DNA of 64,000 nt from Dactylis glomerata. Taxonomy: Eukaryota > Streptophyta > Magnoliopsida > Poales > Poaceae. The number at the start of each line of letters is the position of its first letter. The first letter of the stretch is position 1. This document shows positions 46,086 through 57,154 of this stretch, one piece after another. The stretch is from positions 668,693 to 732,692 of the forward strand of contig QXEO01001040.1 of the NCBI GenBank assembly GCA_007115705.1, read 5' to 3'. The notes beneath the pieces were generated by a model. It was not told the origin of the DNA. It worked only from the letters and a program-made list of their open reading frames with translations, and made no database searches. The translations under genes were made by a program, and so were the position numbers.

Positions 46086-47734
46086 CTCGTCATCGGTATA
46101 GGCATCCCCTTGGCTTGTTCCAAGCTTGGGGGAGTGCCGCGGTATCACATCATTACCTTTTACTCATTTACTTTTCAAGTAGAGTCATATCGTGAATAGA
46201 GAAATTATCCTATAGAATAGTTCGCAGTGTGGAAGTATCCTCCTTAGTTGGTTATCTATGTATCCCTTGGTGTGAGTTGCGGTAATGAAATATTAATGAG
46301 AAGTTTTATCGTTTACTTTCCGCACACTTTATTTTAGTTTGCAATGTTTCTTATATGATTAGTCTTGTTGATTAGTATTGGTATCACTTTGGGAGCATGA
46401 GTAAACTTAGTTGGTTTTGGCAAACTTAGCTTGGTCAGTAGCAGCATTACCTTGAGATTTGAGTAGAAAAGAATAAAGGAGTGTTTGCTACATCACTTCA
46501 GTTTACCCTTCATGTTTGGCTTATAAGCATTGTTATTCTCAAAGTTAAAATCGTTGTACCTTCAAGGGAGTTTGCATGATTGTTCTTATTATATGTATGT
46601 TTGTTTGTTTCATGCAATTCTTATGCTTGCTACCCAGCCTTGCTAGCCAAAAACCTATACTGAGAGGGAATACTTCTCGTGCATCCAAATCCTAAGAGCC
46701 AAGTCACTTCCAAAGAGTCCACTATAAATTCCTATGCATGGTATTTTAAGCCATTCCAAGTAAATTTTCATGTGCTACCTTTCAAAAACCTTCAAATACT
46801 TCTCATTTTGTGCCACTGTTTTTAGCTCATGAGGATGTAGTGGATGGGTTTGTTATCTTCCATACTAAATTAAGTACCCCTCGACTAGGCAGCTTCATCT
46901 GCTCGTCACTAATTTTGCAAGGGAGCTGGTCAGACCATTATAATCTCAAAAAGAAAAGAAAAAGAGCACTCCTCCATGGTATGTGAAAGTTGGTCGGCAC
47001 CCGATGGAATCGGTTAGCCATGGTTTGAGAAAGGAAAAAGGTGGGGAGGAGTGCCAAGCTATAAAAGAGCACCAATGTGCTAATTAATCAAACATCTCGG
47101 AACCGCTCTCACTTGTTTAGTATGGAAGATATCAAGAACTCCGTTGCTAGTCGTTGACAAAAGCAACCACCTCTCAAAGCAATTTTTACCTCTGTTTTAC
47201 AAATGAAAAGCTCTAGCACATGTTTAATCCCTGCTTCCCTCTGCGAAGGGCCTATCTTTTACTTTTAAGTTGAGTCAACCTATTCCCCTCTATCTCAAGC
47301 AAGCATTTGAGTTGTTATGTTTCACTCATCCATATGTTGATCCGTTTAATCATGTTTACTATCTTTTTTTGTTTTGTACAATGCTTTTGTCTGAAGGAAT
47401 ATACCTTTGAAAGTTTTCTATGAATGCAAAAAGTTTGTTTCGTTGAGCATATAGTTTTTGCTATATTAGCTCTGTTTTAAAAAGGCTCCATTCAAAGGCT
47501 AGTATAGTTGTTCATTGTTCTCTGACCAAGAACCAAGGTTTGCCATCACCAATTATAGTTTATTTTGTGCATCTTTATATGTGATTCCCTTTACTTATTG
47601 CAAGCCTATATTATAAAGGGGAGTTGCTGTCTATTATAACTTGTGCCCTTGGTGAATGTGATGCTTCTTGTCCGTATTTTGATTATCGACACTTCACTCC
47701 ATAAACCTGTGGTCATGTTTACTGAGTTTAGTTT
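46086..47734 (+). other. H 3' non-coding region
   Basis: No ORF of note over 1.65 kb. A PPT-like aagcttgggggagtgcc is at 46122-46138. From about 46710 to 47280 it matches X1 (about 6160-5640, minus strand), including the structured segment listed separately and the 'ctctgcgaagggcc' stretch near 47238. Confidence 0.75.
46966..47067 (+). other. Conserved structured 3' segment with TATA motif (H copy)
   Basis: Outer arms gcactcctcc (46966-46975) and ggaggagtgc (47045-47054) are perfectly complementary. Inside is ccgat-gga-atcgg (47001-47013), a 5-bp hairpin with a GGA loop. tataaaag follows at 47060-47067. All parts recur in the same order in X1 (5857-5962, minus strand), although intervening bases differ. 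Confidence 0.6.
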
Positions 47735-47771
47735 TCGCTTGGGGACAAGCGAGGTCTAAGCTTGGGGGGGT
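47735..47771 (+). promoter_or_regulatory. H polypurine tract with upstream GGGA-loop hairpin
   Basis: tcgcttg-ggga-caagcga is a perfect 7-bp stem with a GGGA loop (47735-47752). Spacer ggtct, then PPT aagcttggggggg, then T and the 3' LTR at 47772. Confidence 0.8.
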
Positions 47772-49286
47772 TGATACGTCCATTTTGCATCACTATTTTG
47801 TATCATAATTTGCTGTTATTCATTGATATATTTCATATTTAGAGATGTTACTTATGTTATTTCCTCTGTTTTTACATATTTGATGATCATTGGAGGATTT
47901 GCTGCGGGAGTCAGGATTCTGCTGGAAAAGGACCGTCAAGACACCATATGTTGGAAGATCAGGAAAATTCCAGAAAAATACCAGAAAATTATATTTTACC
48001 AAAAGACTCTGGAAGCCAGAAGGAGAAGGAGAGAGGAGCCAGGGGGCAGCCTCACACACAGGGGGCGCGGCCTGGCCCCTGGCCGCGCCGGCCCTGTGTG
48101 AGGGCGCCCTGGCCCACTTCTGGTCTCGCCCCTTCGCGTACTTCATCATCCCCAAAAACCTAAGTCAAGGGGGGGCTCAGAAATAGACACAGCCGCCTCT
48201 GCGGGGCGGAAAACACCAGAGAGAGAAAAGCTCTCCGGCAGGCAGAAATCTATTGGGTAAATTCCTACCCGGAGAGGGGAGATCGTCGCCATCGTCATCA
48301 CCATCGCACCGGACTTCATCAGGATCATCATCATCATCATCATCTCCATCACCAGCACCTTCATCTCCACCATCACCATGCCATACCGCTGTAACATCTT
48401 GAGTTGGATCTTGTTATATTCTTAGGGGAAACTTTCCTGGTGTTGATTACTCTTGTAGTTGATGCTATTGAGTGGAACCGTTGAATTAAGGTTTATGTTC
48501 AGATTGTTATTTACCATTATTTCACCTCTGATCATGCTCCATATGATGTCTTGTGAGTAGTTCGTTTAGTTCTTGAGGACATGGGATAAGTCAAGATGTT
48601 AGTAGTGAATTATTGTTGAGAAATATTTAATGGTTTGATATTGTTGTGGTGCTATTTCACTAGTGGTGTCATGTGAACGTCGACTACATGATACTTCACC
48701 ATTTATGGGCCTAGTGAGATGCATTGTGTATTTGGCTACCAATTGTGGGGTTGCTGGAGTGGTAGAAACCTAACCTCCGTTGGGAAACCATTGCACCAGG
48801 GAGCGTAGGATCTTAGAGTTTAAGGCTGTGGTTAGATTTATCTTAATTACTTTCTTGTATTTGCAGATGCTTGCAGGGGGGTATAATCACAAGTGTGTAT
48901 TTATCCTAGTAAGGGTAGTGCGTTAGCACAGATTCACCCCCATAACACCTATCAAACCAATAAAGACTATTTAGCGATATGAAGCAAAAGCTCTTGACAG
49001 AAACTCCCGTGTGTCCTCGAGAACGTTTGGTTATTATAAGTTACACAACCGGCTTGTCCTTTGCTGAAGAAAGGATTGGGCCACTTGCTGCAATTATTAC
49101 TACTGTCTTTTATTTACTCGCACTTTATTTATTTGCATTACCAAATACCCCTGAAAACTCGTTTGCTAGTATTTACAGTGAAACCTTGATCAAAACCACT
49201 AGTCAACACCTTCTGCTCCTCGTTGGGTTCGACACTCTTATTTATCGAAAGTACTACGATACACCCCCTATACTTGTGGGTCATCA
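47772..49286 (+). repeat. H 3' LTR, 1515 bp, intact
   Basis: Complete copy of the split 5' LTR. It shows the uninterrupted LARD target at 48354-48366 (caccttcatctcc). A GC-rich hairpin lies at 48051-48102 and an atc-repeat run near 48322-48345. The ORF at 48979-49338 mirrors the LTR part of the gag-side ORF and is not a gene. Followed by TSD GGGGG and the right half of S. Confidence 0.95.
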
Positions 49287-50003
49287 GGGGGGCGGCCGGC
49301 CCTACCCTGGCCGCCGCCGCCCTTGCTCCTCCCCTTAGCCGCCGCCTCCTGGCTGCCTTGGTGGAGGGGTAAGTCACACCCCCTCCCCACTATATAAAGG
49401 TGGGGCCCTTGGAGGAGGAGATGCACAACACACATCCACGAGCCCCTCCACTTGGCCGCCCTACTCCACCTCCTGGCCACCGGCGCCACCCTCTCCCTCT
49501 GTCACTCCCGCGTGGCCTCCCGAAGGGCTGCGTAGGAGAAGGGAATCACCACCGTTGCATGCCGTCGTGTTGCGGAGTTTCCGGATCCCTGTCCAAAATC
49601 GTCTACTTCCGCATCTCGGCTGGAAACGGGGTTGCAGGAGTCATCGTGGTTGCTGTACGTGTGTGAGTACGCGGAGGTGCCGCTCATGCGGTGCCAGAGT
49701 CATTGCTCCATGATCTTCACAACCTTGAGGTCAGCTACATCGTCTTCATTGTGAATGCTTGTGCGGGAGCGTAATCCCCGCGTTTTGGTCTACAAGGGTA
49801 TGTGTCCAAACTCATACTGTTACATCATTACTAATAGATAGGTCCTTGGGCATATATGGGGTTGCGTAGCACATATTTTTTTTGTTATTTGCACCGAACC
49901 CAACAAGAAGACCCCACGCCCAAGACCTCTGAAAAACCTGAGGCTGGTGCTAGCGGGTCAAACCCATTCAAAAACCCTAAGAAGGGAGCATACCACACTT
50001 TCT

Positions 50004-50130
50004 TGAAGGGTTTCGCAGCATAGTAAATCAAAAAAATTCTACGAATGCGAATGAGAAAGCCAAGATCTAATCTAGGAGATGTAATCAACGAGAGAGATAG
50101 ATGAGATCTTCATACCCTTGAAGAAATCGC
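50004..50130 (-). repeat. C 3' LTR remnant (127 bp)
   Basis: Matches 55402-55528 of the 5' LTR closely (tgaagggttt...gaaatcgca). It is the outermost part of the 3' LTR and fixes the right insertion border of C. Confidence 0.9.
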
Positions 50131-50477
50131 ACAGGGAACAGGGAACTGGCACTGTGGCATGTTCGGCTTTTGTTTCGTCCAATTCCGAGAATATTTCCGA
50201 GAATACCCTTGAAGAAATCGCACAGGGAACAAGATCTAATCTGGTTTAATATCTGGATGTTCGGCTTTTGTTTCGTCCAATTCCGAGAATATTTCCTGTG
50301 TAACTTTTCTGAAACACAAAAATAGCAGAAAACAGGGAACTGACACTATGGCATCTTGTTAATAGGTTAGTTCCGAAAAATGCATAAAAACGCCACGAAG
50401 TGTAATGAAACACTAAGCAAATGGTGTAAAAACAAGCATGGAGCATCAAAAATTATAGATACGTTTGAGACGTATCA
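50131..50477 (-). repeat. Patchwork junction ending in a Y-type LTR start
   Basis: Pieces of a Y/X-type gypsy LTR and of the C LTR alternate out of order. A 40-nt stretch beginning tgttcggcttttgtttcgtc occurs at about 50159 and again at about 50257, separated by a second copy of the C LTR piece 'cccttgaagaaatcgcacag'. The right part (about 50266-50477) is a colinear U3 end of a Y-like LTR finishing at its true terminus (gagacgtatca), which abuts C RNase H coding sequence. Confidence 0.8.
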
Positions 50478-53300
50478 GAACCACACCAAGCTCAATGATG
50501 AAGTTCCTGATCCAAACTCCATCACTTGACGCTTCCGAAGCAGCCATGTATTCCGCTTTGGTTGTAGATCCTGCGATCACGCTTTGCTTGCAGCTTCTCT
50601 AGCTCACAGCTCCACTATTCAAAACATAAATGTATCCTGTCTGAGATTTAGAATCATCCGGGTCAGTGTCGAAGCTAGCATCAATGTAACCTTTTACGAC
50701 GAGCTGCTCATCATCTCCATAGACCTAGAACATTTCTTTAGTCCTATTTAAATACTTTAGGACATTCTTTACGGCTGTCCAATGTTCCACTCTTGGATCA
50801 CTTTGGTATCTGCTCGTCAAACTAAGAGCATTGGATACATCCGGTCTAGTACACAACATGGCATACATGATAGAACCTATGGCCGAGGCATATGGCACTT
50901 TGCTCATAGTTTATCTATCGTTTGCCATAGTTGGACATTGAGCCTTGCTCAATATCTTTCCTGACAACATGGGCAATGAACCTTTCTTTGCTTTATCCAT
51001 TCTAAACCTTTTCAGAACTTTGTCTAGGTATGCACTTTGGCTTAAACCTATTAGGCGTCTTTGTCTATCTCTATAGATTTTGATGCCTAATATATAAGCA
51101 GCTTCTCCTAGGTCTTTCATTGAAAAACATTTATTCAAATAACTCTTCACATTGTTAAGCATATTTCATTTCCAATAATCAATATGTCATCCACATATAG
51201 TACTAAAAATGTCACTGAGCTCCCACTCACTTTCTTGTAGATACAAGCTTCGTAGCAATTTGGAACAAATCCAAAACTCTTGATCACTTGATCAAAATGA
51301 AGGTTCCAACTCTGGGATGCTTGCTTCAGCCCATAAATGGAACGCTGAAGTTTGCATACTTTATCAACATCCTTAGGATCGACAAAACCTTTGGGCTGCA
51401 TACATATACAACTCTCCGTCAATGTTGCCATTGAGGAACGCAGTCTTGACATTCATTTGCCAAATTTCATAATCATGAAACGCAGCAATTGCTAATAAAA
51501 TCTGAATGGACTTAAACATCGCTATGGGAGAGAAAGTCTCGTCGTAGTCAACACCTTGAACTTGCTGAAAACCTTTTGCGACAACCCGAGCTTTATAGAC
51601 AGTAACATTACTATCCGCGTTCGTTTTCTTCTTGAAAATCCATTTGCACTCAACGGCCTTACGGTCGCTAGGAGGGTCCACCAAAGTCCATACTTGGTTT
51701 TCGCTCATGGATCCCAACTCGGATTTCATGGCCTCTAGCCATTTCCCAGAGTCTGGGCTCATCATCGCTTCCTCATAGTTCACAGGTTCATTGTTGTCTA
51801 ACAACATGACAGTTAAGACAGGGTTGCCGTACCACTCAGGAGTGGCACGTGACCTTGTCGACCTGCGAAGTTCAGTAGTAGCATCATTCAAAGTTTCATG
51901 ATCCTCGTCATTAGCTTCCTCTCCTATTGGTGCAGGCGACGCCGAAACAACTTCGGGTTGTGCGCTACTCTCCAATTCGAGAGAAGGTTCAATAACCTCA
52001 TCTAGCTCTACCTTCCTCCCACTCACTTCTTTTGAGAGAAACTCCTTCTCAAGAAAGGATCCGTTCTTAGCAACAAAGACTTTGCCTTCGGATCTGTGGT
52101 AGAAGGTATACCCAATCGTTTCCTTAGGGTATCCTATGAAGACGCATTTCTCCGCTTTGGGTTCGAGCTTGTCCGACATCAACTTCTTGATGTAAGCTTC
52201 GCATCCCCAAACATTAAGAAACGACAGCTTAGGTTTAGCACCAAACCATAGTTCATAAGGTGTCGTCTCAACGGATTTAGATGGTGCCCTATTTAAAGTG
52301 AATGCAGCGGTTTCTAATGCATAACCCCAAAATGATAACGACAAATCTGTAAGAGACATCATTGATCGAACCATATCTAATAGAGTTCGATTCTAGCGTT
52401 CAGACACACCATTGCGCTGCGGTGTTCCAGGTGGCATGAGTTGCGAAACGATTCCACTTGCTTTAAGATGCGTGAGAAAATCATAACTGAAATATTCACC
52501 TCCACGATCGGATCACAGAAATTTAATTTTCCTGTTACGATGGTTTTCCACTTTGTTATGAAATTCTTTGAACTTTTCAAACATTTTAGATTTATGTTTC
52601 ATTAAATAGACATACCCATATCTACTTAAGTCATCAGTAAAAGTGAGAAAATAGCGATATCCACCGCGCGTCGAAATACTCATTGGTCCGTACACATCGG
52701 TATGTATGATTTCCAATAAGTCCGTTGCTCGCTCCATTATTCTGGAGAACGGGGTTTTGATCATCTTGCCCATGAGGCATGGCTCGCACATGTCAAATGA
52801 TTCGAAATCAAGAGACTCCAAAAGTCCATCAGAATGGAGTTTCTTCATGCGATTTACACGAATATGACCTAGACGGCAGTGCCACAAATAAGTTGGATTA
52901 TCACTATCTACTTTGCATCTTTTAGCCTCAATGTTATGGATGTGTGTTTCATTGCTTTTGAGATTCAGAAGAAATAAACCATTCACGACAGATGCATGAC
53001 CATAAAAGATGTTATTCATATAAATAGAACAACCATTATTCTCAGATTTAAATGAATAACCATCTTGCAATAAACACGATCCAGATATAATGTTCATGCT
53101 CAACACAGGCACATAATAACACTTATTAAGGTTTAAAACTAATCCTGAAGGTAAAACTAAGGAGAGCGTGTCGACGGCCATCACGTCAACTTTTGATCCA
53201 TTGCCGATGCGCATCATCACCTCATCCCTTGCTACCGCCGTCTATTACGTAGCTCCTGTTTTGAGTTACAAATATTAGCAACTGAACTAGTATTATATAC
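50478..53300 (-). pseudogene. C pol: protease remnant, integrase, RT, partial RNase H
   Basis: Copia order (integrase before RT) is clear. Near 53285-53250 the protease site reads N-T-S-S where D-T-G/D-T-S is expected, so the catalytic Asp appears lost. Integrase has the zinc domain (W-H-C-R-L-G-H ... C-E-P-C) and core Asp in H-T-D-V-Y-G-P, then a TGA at about 52511 just before S-D-R-G-G-E-Y-F. RT contains W-I-F-K-K-K, a frameshift near 51410 and the catalytic Y-V-D-D-I-L at about 51190, then another frameshift. RNase H (S-A-I-G-S-I-M-Y-A ... A-S-F-D-T-D) has stops and is cut at 50478. Confidence 0.9.
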
Positions 53301-54191
53301 CTAGGCACTACAATGAGCGCTAGTAAGGTAGACATCAATAACATGTATATCAAATATACCTTTGATGGTGCCAGCCTTCTTGTCCGCTAAGTACTTCGGA
53401 CAGTTGCATTTCCAGTGACCCTTGTCCTTGCAATAGAAGCACTCAGTGTCCGGCTTAGGTCCAGACTTGAGCTTCTTCTCAGTAGGGGCAACACGCTTGC
53501 CGCTGCCTTTCTTGAAGGATCCCTTTGCACCCTTAGCTTTCTTAAAGCTAGTGGTCTTGTTGACCATCAACACATGATTATCTTTCTTGATATCCACCTC
53601 CGCAGCTTTCAGCTTAGCGAAAAGCTCAGTGATCGTATCAGTGGAACCAATTTGATTGTGAGTAACTACAAAGCCTTTGTAGCTAGGAGGGAGTGATTGC
53701 AGAACTCTGTCAATCTTGAGCTCTTCTGGAATCTTGCAGTCCAGTTGCTCAACGCATTGAGTGTAGCCCGACATCTTTATGGCGTGCTCACTAACGGAAC
53801 TCCCTTCCTCCATTTTGCAGTTAAAGAACTTCTCAGAGATCTCATATCTCTCAGAACGGGCTTGAGTCTAAAACATGGTTTTCAGTTCCTCAAGTATCTC
53901 ATAAGGCCCACGGTACTTCTCAAAACGATTTTGAAGTTCCGGTTCCATAGAAAACAACATGGTACTCATAATCGCATCATAATCATCTCTGCAAGAATTG
54001 AAGTCAGCAAGTTCTTCAGTTTTCGCTGTTGCAGCAGGGGGGTTACCTAGCGCTTCCTCAAGTACATAAGATTTTTGTCCACCAGCGAGAATGATCCTCA
54101 GATTGCGGAACCAGTTGGTGAAGTTAGACCCATTGTTTTTAAGCTTTTCTTTCTCAGAAAACATGTTGAAGTTGAAGTTGGACTTAGCCAT
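53301..54191 (-). pseudogene. C gag with zinc knuckle
   Basis: Starts MAKSNFNFNMFSEKEKL at 54191. The Copia gag core with F-T-N-W-F-R-N-L-R follows. A TAG at about 53868 splits it; the frame continues to 53301 with the zinc knuckle C-F-Y-C-K-D-K-G-H-W-K-C-N-C (CX2CX4HX4C), which binds element RNA. Apart from the stop it is complete, so it would give a shortened product. Confidence 0.88.
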
Positions 54192-55388
54192 TTGATCTAC
54201 AACATTGCAAGTATAATTTAGACTATGTTCATGATAACTAGTTCAACTTAATCAAATTACTAGATGAACTCCTACTAAATTCAACATCCCTCAAGTTGTT
54301 CAGTGAACACGATCCAAATTTACCACACCTAATCCGATCTTCATGAGAAGAGATGTGGTTTCAATGGTGGACAACAAAGTGTCGATCATATCATTCATAT
54401 GACTCATGTTTAACCTTTCGGTTCGTGTGTTTCGAGGCCATGTCTGTACATGCTAGGCTCGTCAAGTCAAACCCAAGTATTTCCGTGTGTGCAAAACTGT
54501 CTTGCACCCGTTGTATGTGAACGTAGAGTTTATAGCACCCGATCATCACGAGATGCTTCAAAACGACGAACTTTTGCAACGGTGCATACGAGGGGAGAAC
54601 ACAATTTTATCTTGATCTTTAAGTGAGGAATCATCTTATAATGCTACCGTCAAGATCAAAGCAAAATAAGATACATAAAAATAAACATCTCATGCATATA
54701 ATTTTATGTGACATGGTATAGCCAATCTCCGCGCAATGATCTCCATCTTGTGTGCGCCGGCATGATCTCCATGACTCCACCATGATTGCCTCCACCACGA
54801 ATAGCAACTACAACTAGTGCTAACTGCTTAGCGATAAAGTAAAGCTATTACATGGCGTATAAAAAGTTGACACGCAGGTCATACACAATTATAAAGACAA
54901 CCATATGGCTCCTGCCGGTTGTGAACTCATCGACATGCAAGTCGTGAAATATTACAAAACATGATCATCGCATACATCACATCTTGTGGCTATACCATAT
55001 CACAAAACACTCCCTGCAAAAACAAGTTAGACGCCTCTACTTTGTTGTTGCATATTTTACGTGGCTTATGGGAGTAACAATTTAAGAACGATTCTTACCT
55101 ACAAAAAGCCACAATGGTGATATTATGGTTGCTAACATCCGTTGTAAATCCCATGACTACTATAGTGAGAGAAACTAGCATCCACCAGCCACATGTGTGG
55201 AACAAGCCACACGTCAAGTGCGGAGCCGGTCTCGCAAACGAGGTCGCGTAAAGTTGGCTTGGACCGCTTCGATCTCACTAAGCCGCGCCATAAGAAATAC
55301 ACAACATAGAGGTTTGCAATAAAAAACATCAACGCCCGCAACAAGCATGTTGCATTCTACTCGTGAAACACATCTACGCATAGATCTA
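54192..55388 (-). other. C leader region, non-coding
   Basis: About 1.2 kb between primer site and gag ATG, as in BARE-type elements with long leaders. Short ORFs (for example 54391-54579) have no recognisable product. Confidence 0.7.
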
Positions 55389-55400
55389 GCTCTGATACCA
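55389..55400 (-). promoter_or_regulatory. C primer-binding site (initiator Met tRNA)
   Basis: Minus strand tggtatcagagc, the standard copia primer site, one base from the 5' LTR end. Confidence 0.92.
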
Positions 55401-55401
55401 C

Positions 55402-57154
55402 TGAAGGGTTTTGCAGCATAGTAAATCAAAAAAATTCTACGGATGCAAACAAGAAAGCCAAGATCTAATCTAGGAGATGTAATCAACGAGATAGATAGAT
55501 GAGATCTTCATACCCTTGAAGAAATCGCATAGCAAAAACATTCAACAGAACATGGATGATGTAGTCATACTAGCCTTCTCCTCCTCGCGATCCAATCCGA
55601 TCCAACACCACAAGTGGCGACGCCTCCGAGAGATGCACACGTACAACGCACCAATGACTCCGCCTTCCCGGTCCAACGAGATATGGTGGAGTGGTAGATG
55701 GGATCAACGACACGACGGTGTGGTGTCTATGGTGGAGAGTATGCGCTGACAGGGCTTCGCCTGTTTGCGTGGTGAAAGAAGAACAGAAAAAGGGGGTTTC
55801 AGAAACCGGACAGCGGCTCCGCGCAAATTAGGTCATCTGAGACGCCGGCGCCGTAGTCCTTTTATAGGCATCGCATACCTTGTACAAGGGGCTAGGGCAA
55901 AGCAGCAACGCACACGCGAACCACGCCAGCGCCGCCGAACTCGTTGAGATCGATCCAGAGATCGATCGCGTCCTGGGCGATGCGCTTGGGCAGGCCTGCT
56001 AGGCCACCGGCCCACTAGGCCAAAGCCCACCCGAGGCGTGTGTGCCACACCGGCCCAAAGAGCGAGCGAGCCAGGCGCTCGCCCTGGCCGCTCCTCGATT
56101 AGATCGAGCGAGCGAGCCAGGCGTTGCCCTGGCCGCCGCGATGACCTTTTTTTTCTTCCTTTTTTTATATTTATTTCTTCTAAATAAATACTGCTTAATA
56201 TTTATTAATTCAAATAATTAATAAACATTAATATTTCCACCCGAAACAATTCCGTAACTTTTCGAAATGCTTTCACATATATCCCAAAAGTACCCTAGCG
56301 TTGATTTGCATTAAGTGTGTGACCCTACGGGTTCGAGAATGCGTGGATATTATCTCCATCAATAATCAATAGCGGGATTTGGAAATCCATATTGACTCCC
56401 ATGCACTCAACGATGATCATATCGGATGAACCACAATGCCAGGATTCAATCAATCCCGTATTTGTATTCCCTTCGTCTCGCGATATTTTACTCGCCCGAG
56501 ATTCGATTGTCGGTATCGACATACCTAGTTCAACCTCGTTCACAGCAAGTACTTTACTCATTCCATAATCCGATATCACTTTGTGATTAACTCCTTAACC
56601 ATGTGCTTGCAAGCGGTGTTGATATCGATTACCGAGTGGGCCCGAAGTATATCTCTCCGACTCAGGAGGGACAAATTCCATCTCGATACATACAACCCAA
56701 CAAGTACTTTCCGATCACCTGAGAGACACCTTTATAATCACCCTTTCATAGGATGACATTTGATAACCTCAAAGCTCTCTTCCGGCACTAGGGAGTTGCA
56801 TTATCTCATGGTCTAATGAATACAATACTTGACATAGGAAAAAGCTTCGCAAAGATGAACACAATGACATGATCTAATTGCTGTGCTTTATTTGGGTCTG
56901 TCCATCACATCATTCTCCTAATGACATGATCTCATTATTAATTGACAACTCATGTCTATGGTTAGGAAACCTTAACCATCATTAATCAATAAGCTAGTCC
57001 ATAGAGGCATACTAGGGACACGGTGTCGTTCATAAACCACACAAGTATTAAAGTTTCCGCTTAATACAATTCTAGCATGGAATATAAACATTATCATGAA
57101 CAAGAAATATAATAATAACATCTTTATTATTGCCTCTAGGGCATAATTCCAACA
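55402..57154 (-). repeat. C 5' LTR, 1753 bp
   Basis: Minus strand opens TGTTGGAATTATGCCCTAGA and ends cccttca. Length and opening match BARE/WIS/Angela-type LTRs. GC-rich sequence at about 55700-56130 precedes the U5 side. Confidence 0.93.

Larger units (their letters stand above)
18579..49286 (+). mobile_element. H: Athila-type Ty3/gypsy element with nested insertions
   Basis: LTRs of about 1.51 kb, interior of about 7.4 kb once the Helitron is removed, total about 10.4 kb. A 5-bp TSD GGGGG flanks it (18574-18578 and 49287-49291). Order: 5' LTR, tRNA-Asp primer site, gag-protease-RT-RNase H-integrase, a separate 3' ORF, long non-coding 3' region, PPT, 3' LTR. It sits inside solo LTR S and contains a 16.2 kb LARD-like array in its 5' LTR and a Helitron in its protease region. 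By eye its LTRs differ by a few percent, so H is clearly older than the array. Confidence 0.92.
17405..49905 (+). mobile_element. S: copia-type solo LTR, split by H
   Basis: The left part (17405-18578) opens TGAAGGAAATATGCCCTAGAG; the right part (49287-49905) contains a TATA box (ctatataaagg, about 49389) and ends ccgaacccaaca. Together they make one LTR of about 1.79 kb, the length of BARE/Angela/Claudia-type copia LTRs. Flanks are AGAAA (17400-17404) and AGAAG (49906-49910), a 4-of-5 TSD. No interior or second LTR is present, so this is a solo LTR left by LTR-LTR recombination. Removing it rejoins W gag. Confidence 0.82.
50004..57154 (-). mobile_element. C: BARE/Angela-like Ty1/copia element, 3' end rearranged
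   Basis: Minus-strand order: 5' LTR 55402-57154, Met-tRNA primer site, leader, gag, broken protease, integrase, RT, part of RNase H, then a patchwork junction and the last 127 bp of the 3' LTR (50004-50130). Flanks are TTTCT (49999-50003) and TTTCC (57155-57159), a 4-of-5 TSD. Removing it rejoins W gag to its protease. The PPT and most of the 3' LTR are deleted. Confidence 0.9.

Noticed and set aside
49979..50006. Host gene fragment between S and C
   Set aside because: The 98 bp joins W gag on both sides in frame (Y-H-T-F / L-G-L-P), so it is W sequence.
55389..55400. tRNA gene candidates at tggtatcagagc and tggcgcc sites
   Set aside because: These are primer-binding sites beside LTRs; no cloverleaf surrounds them.
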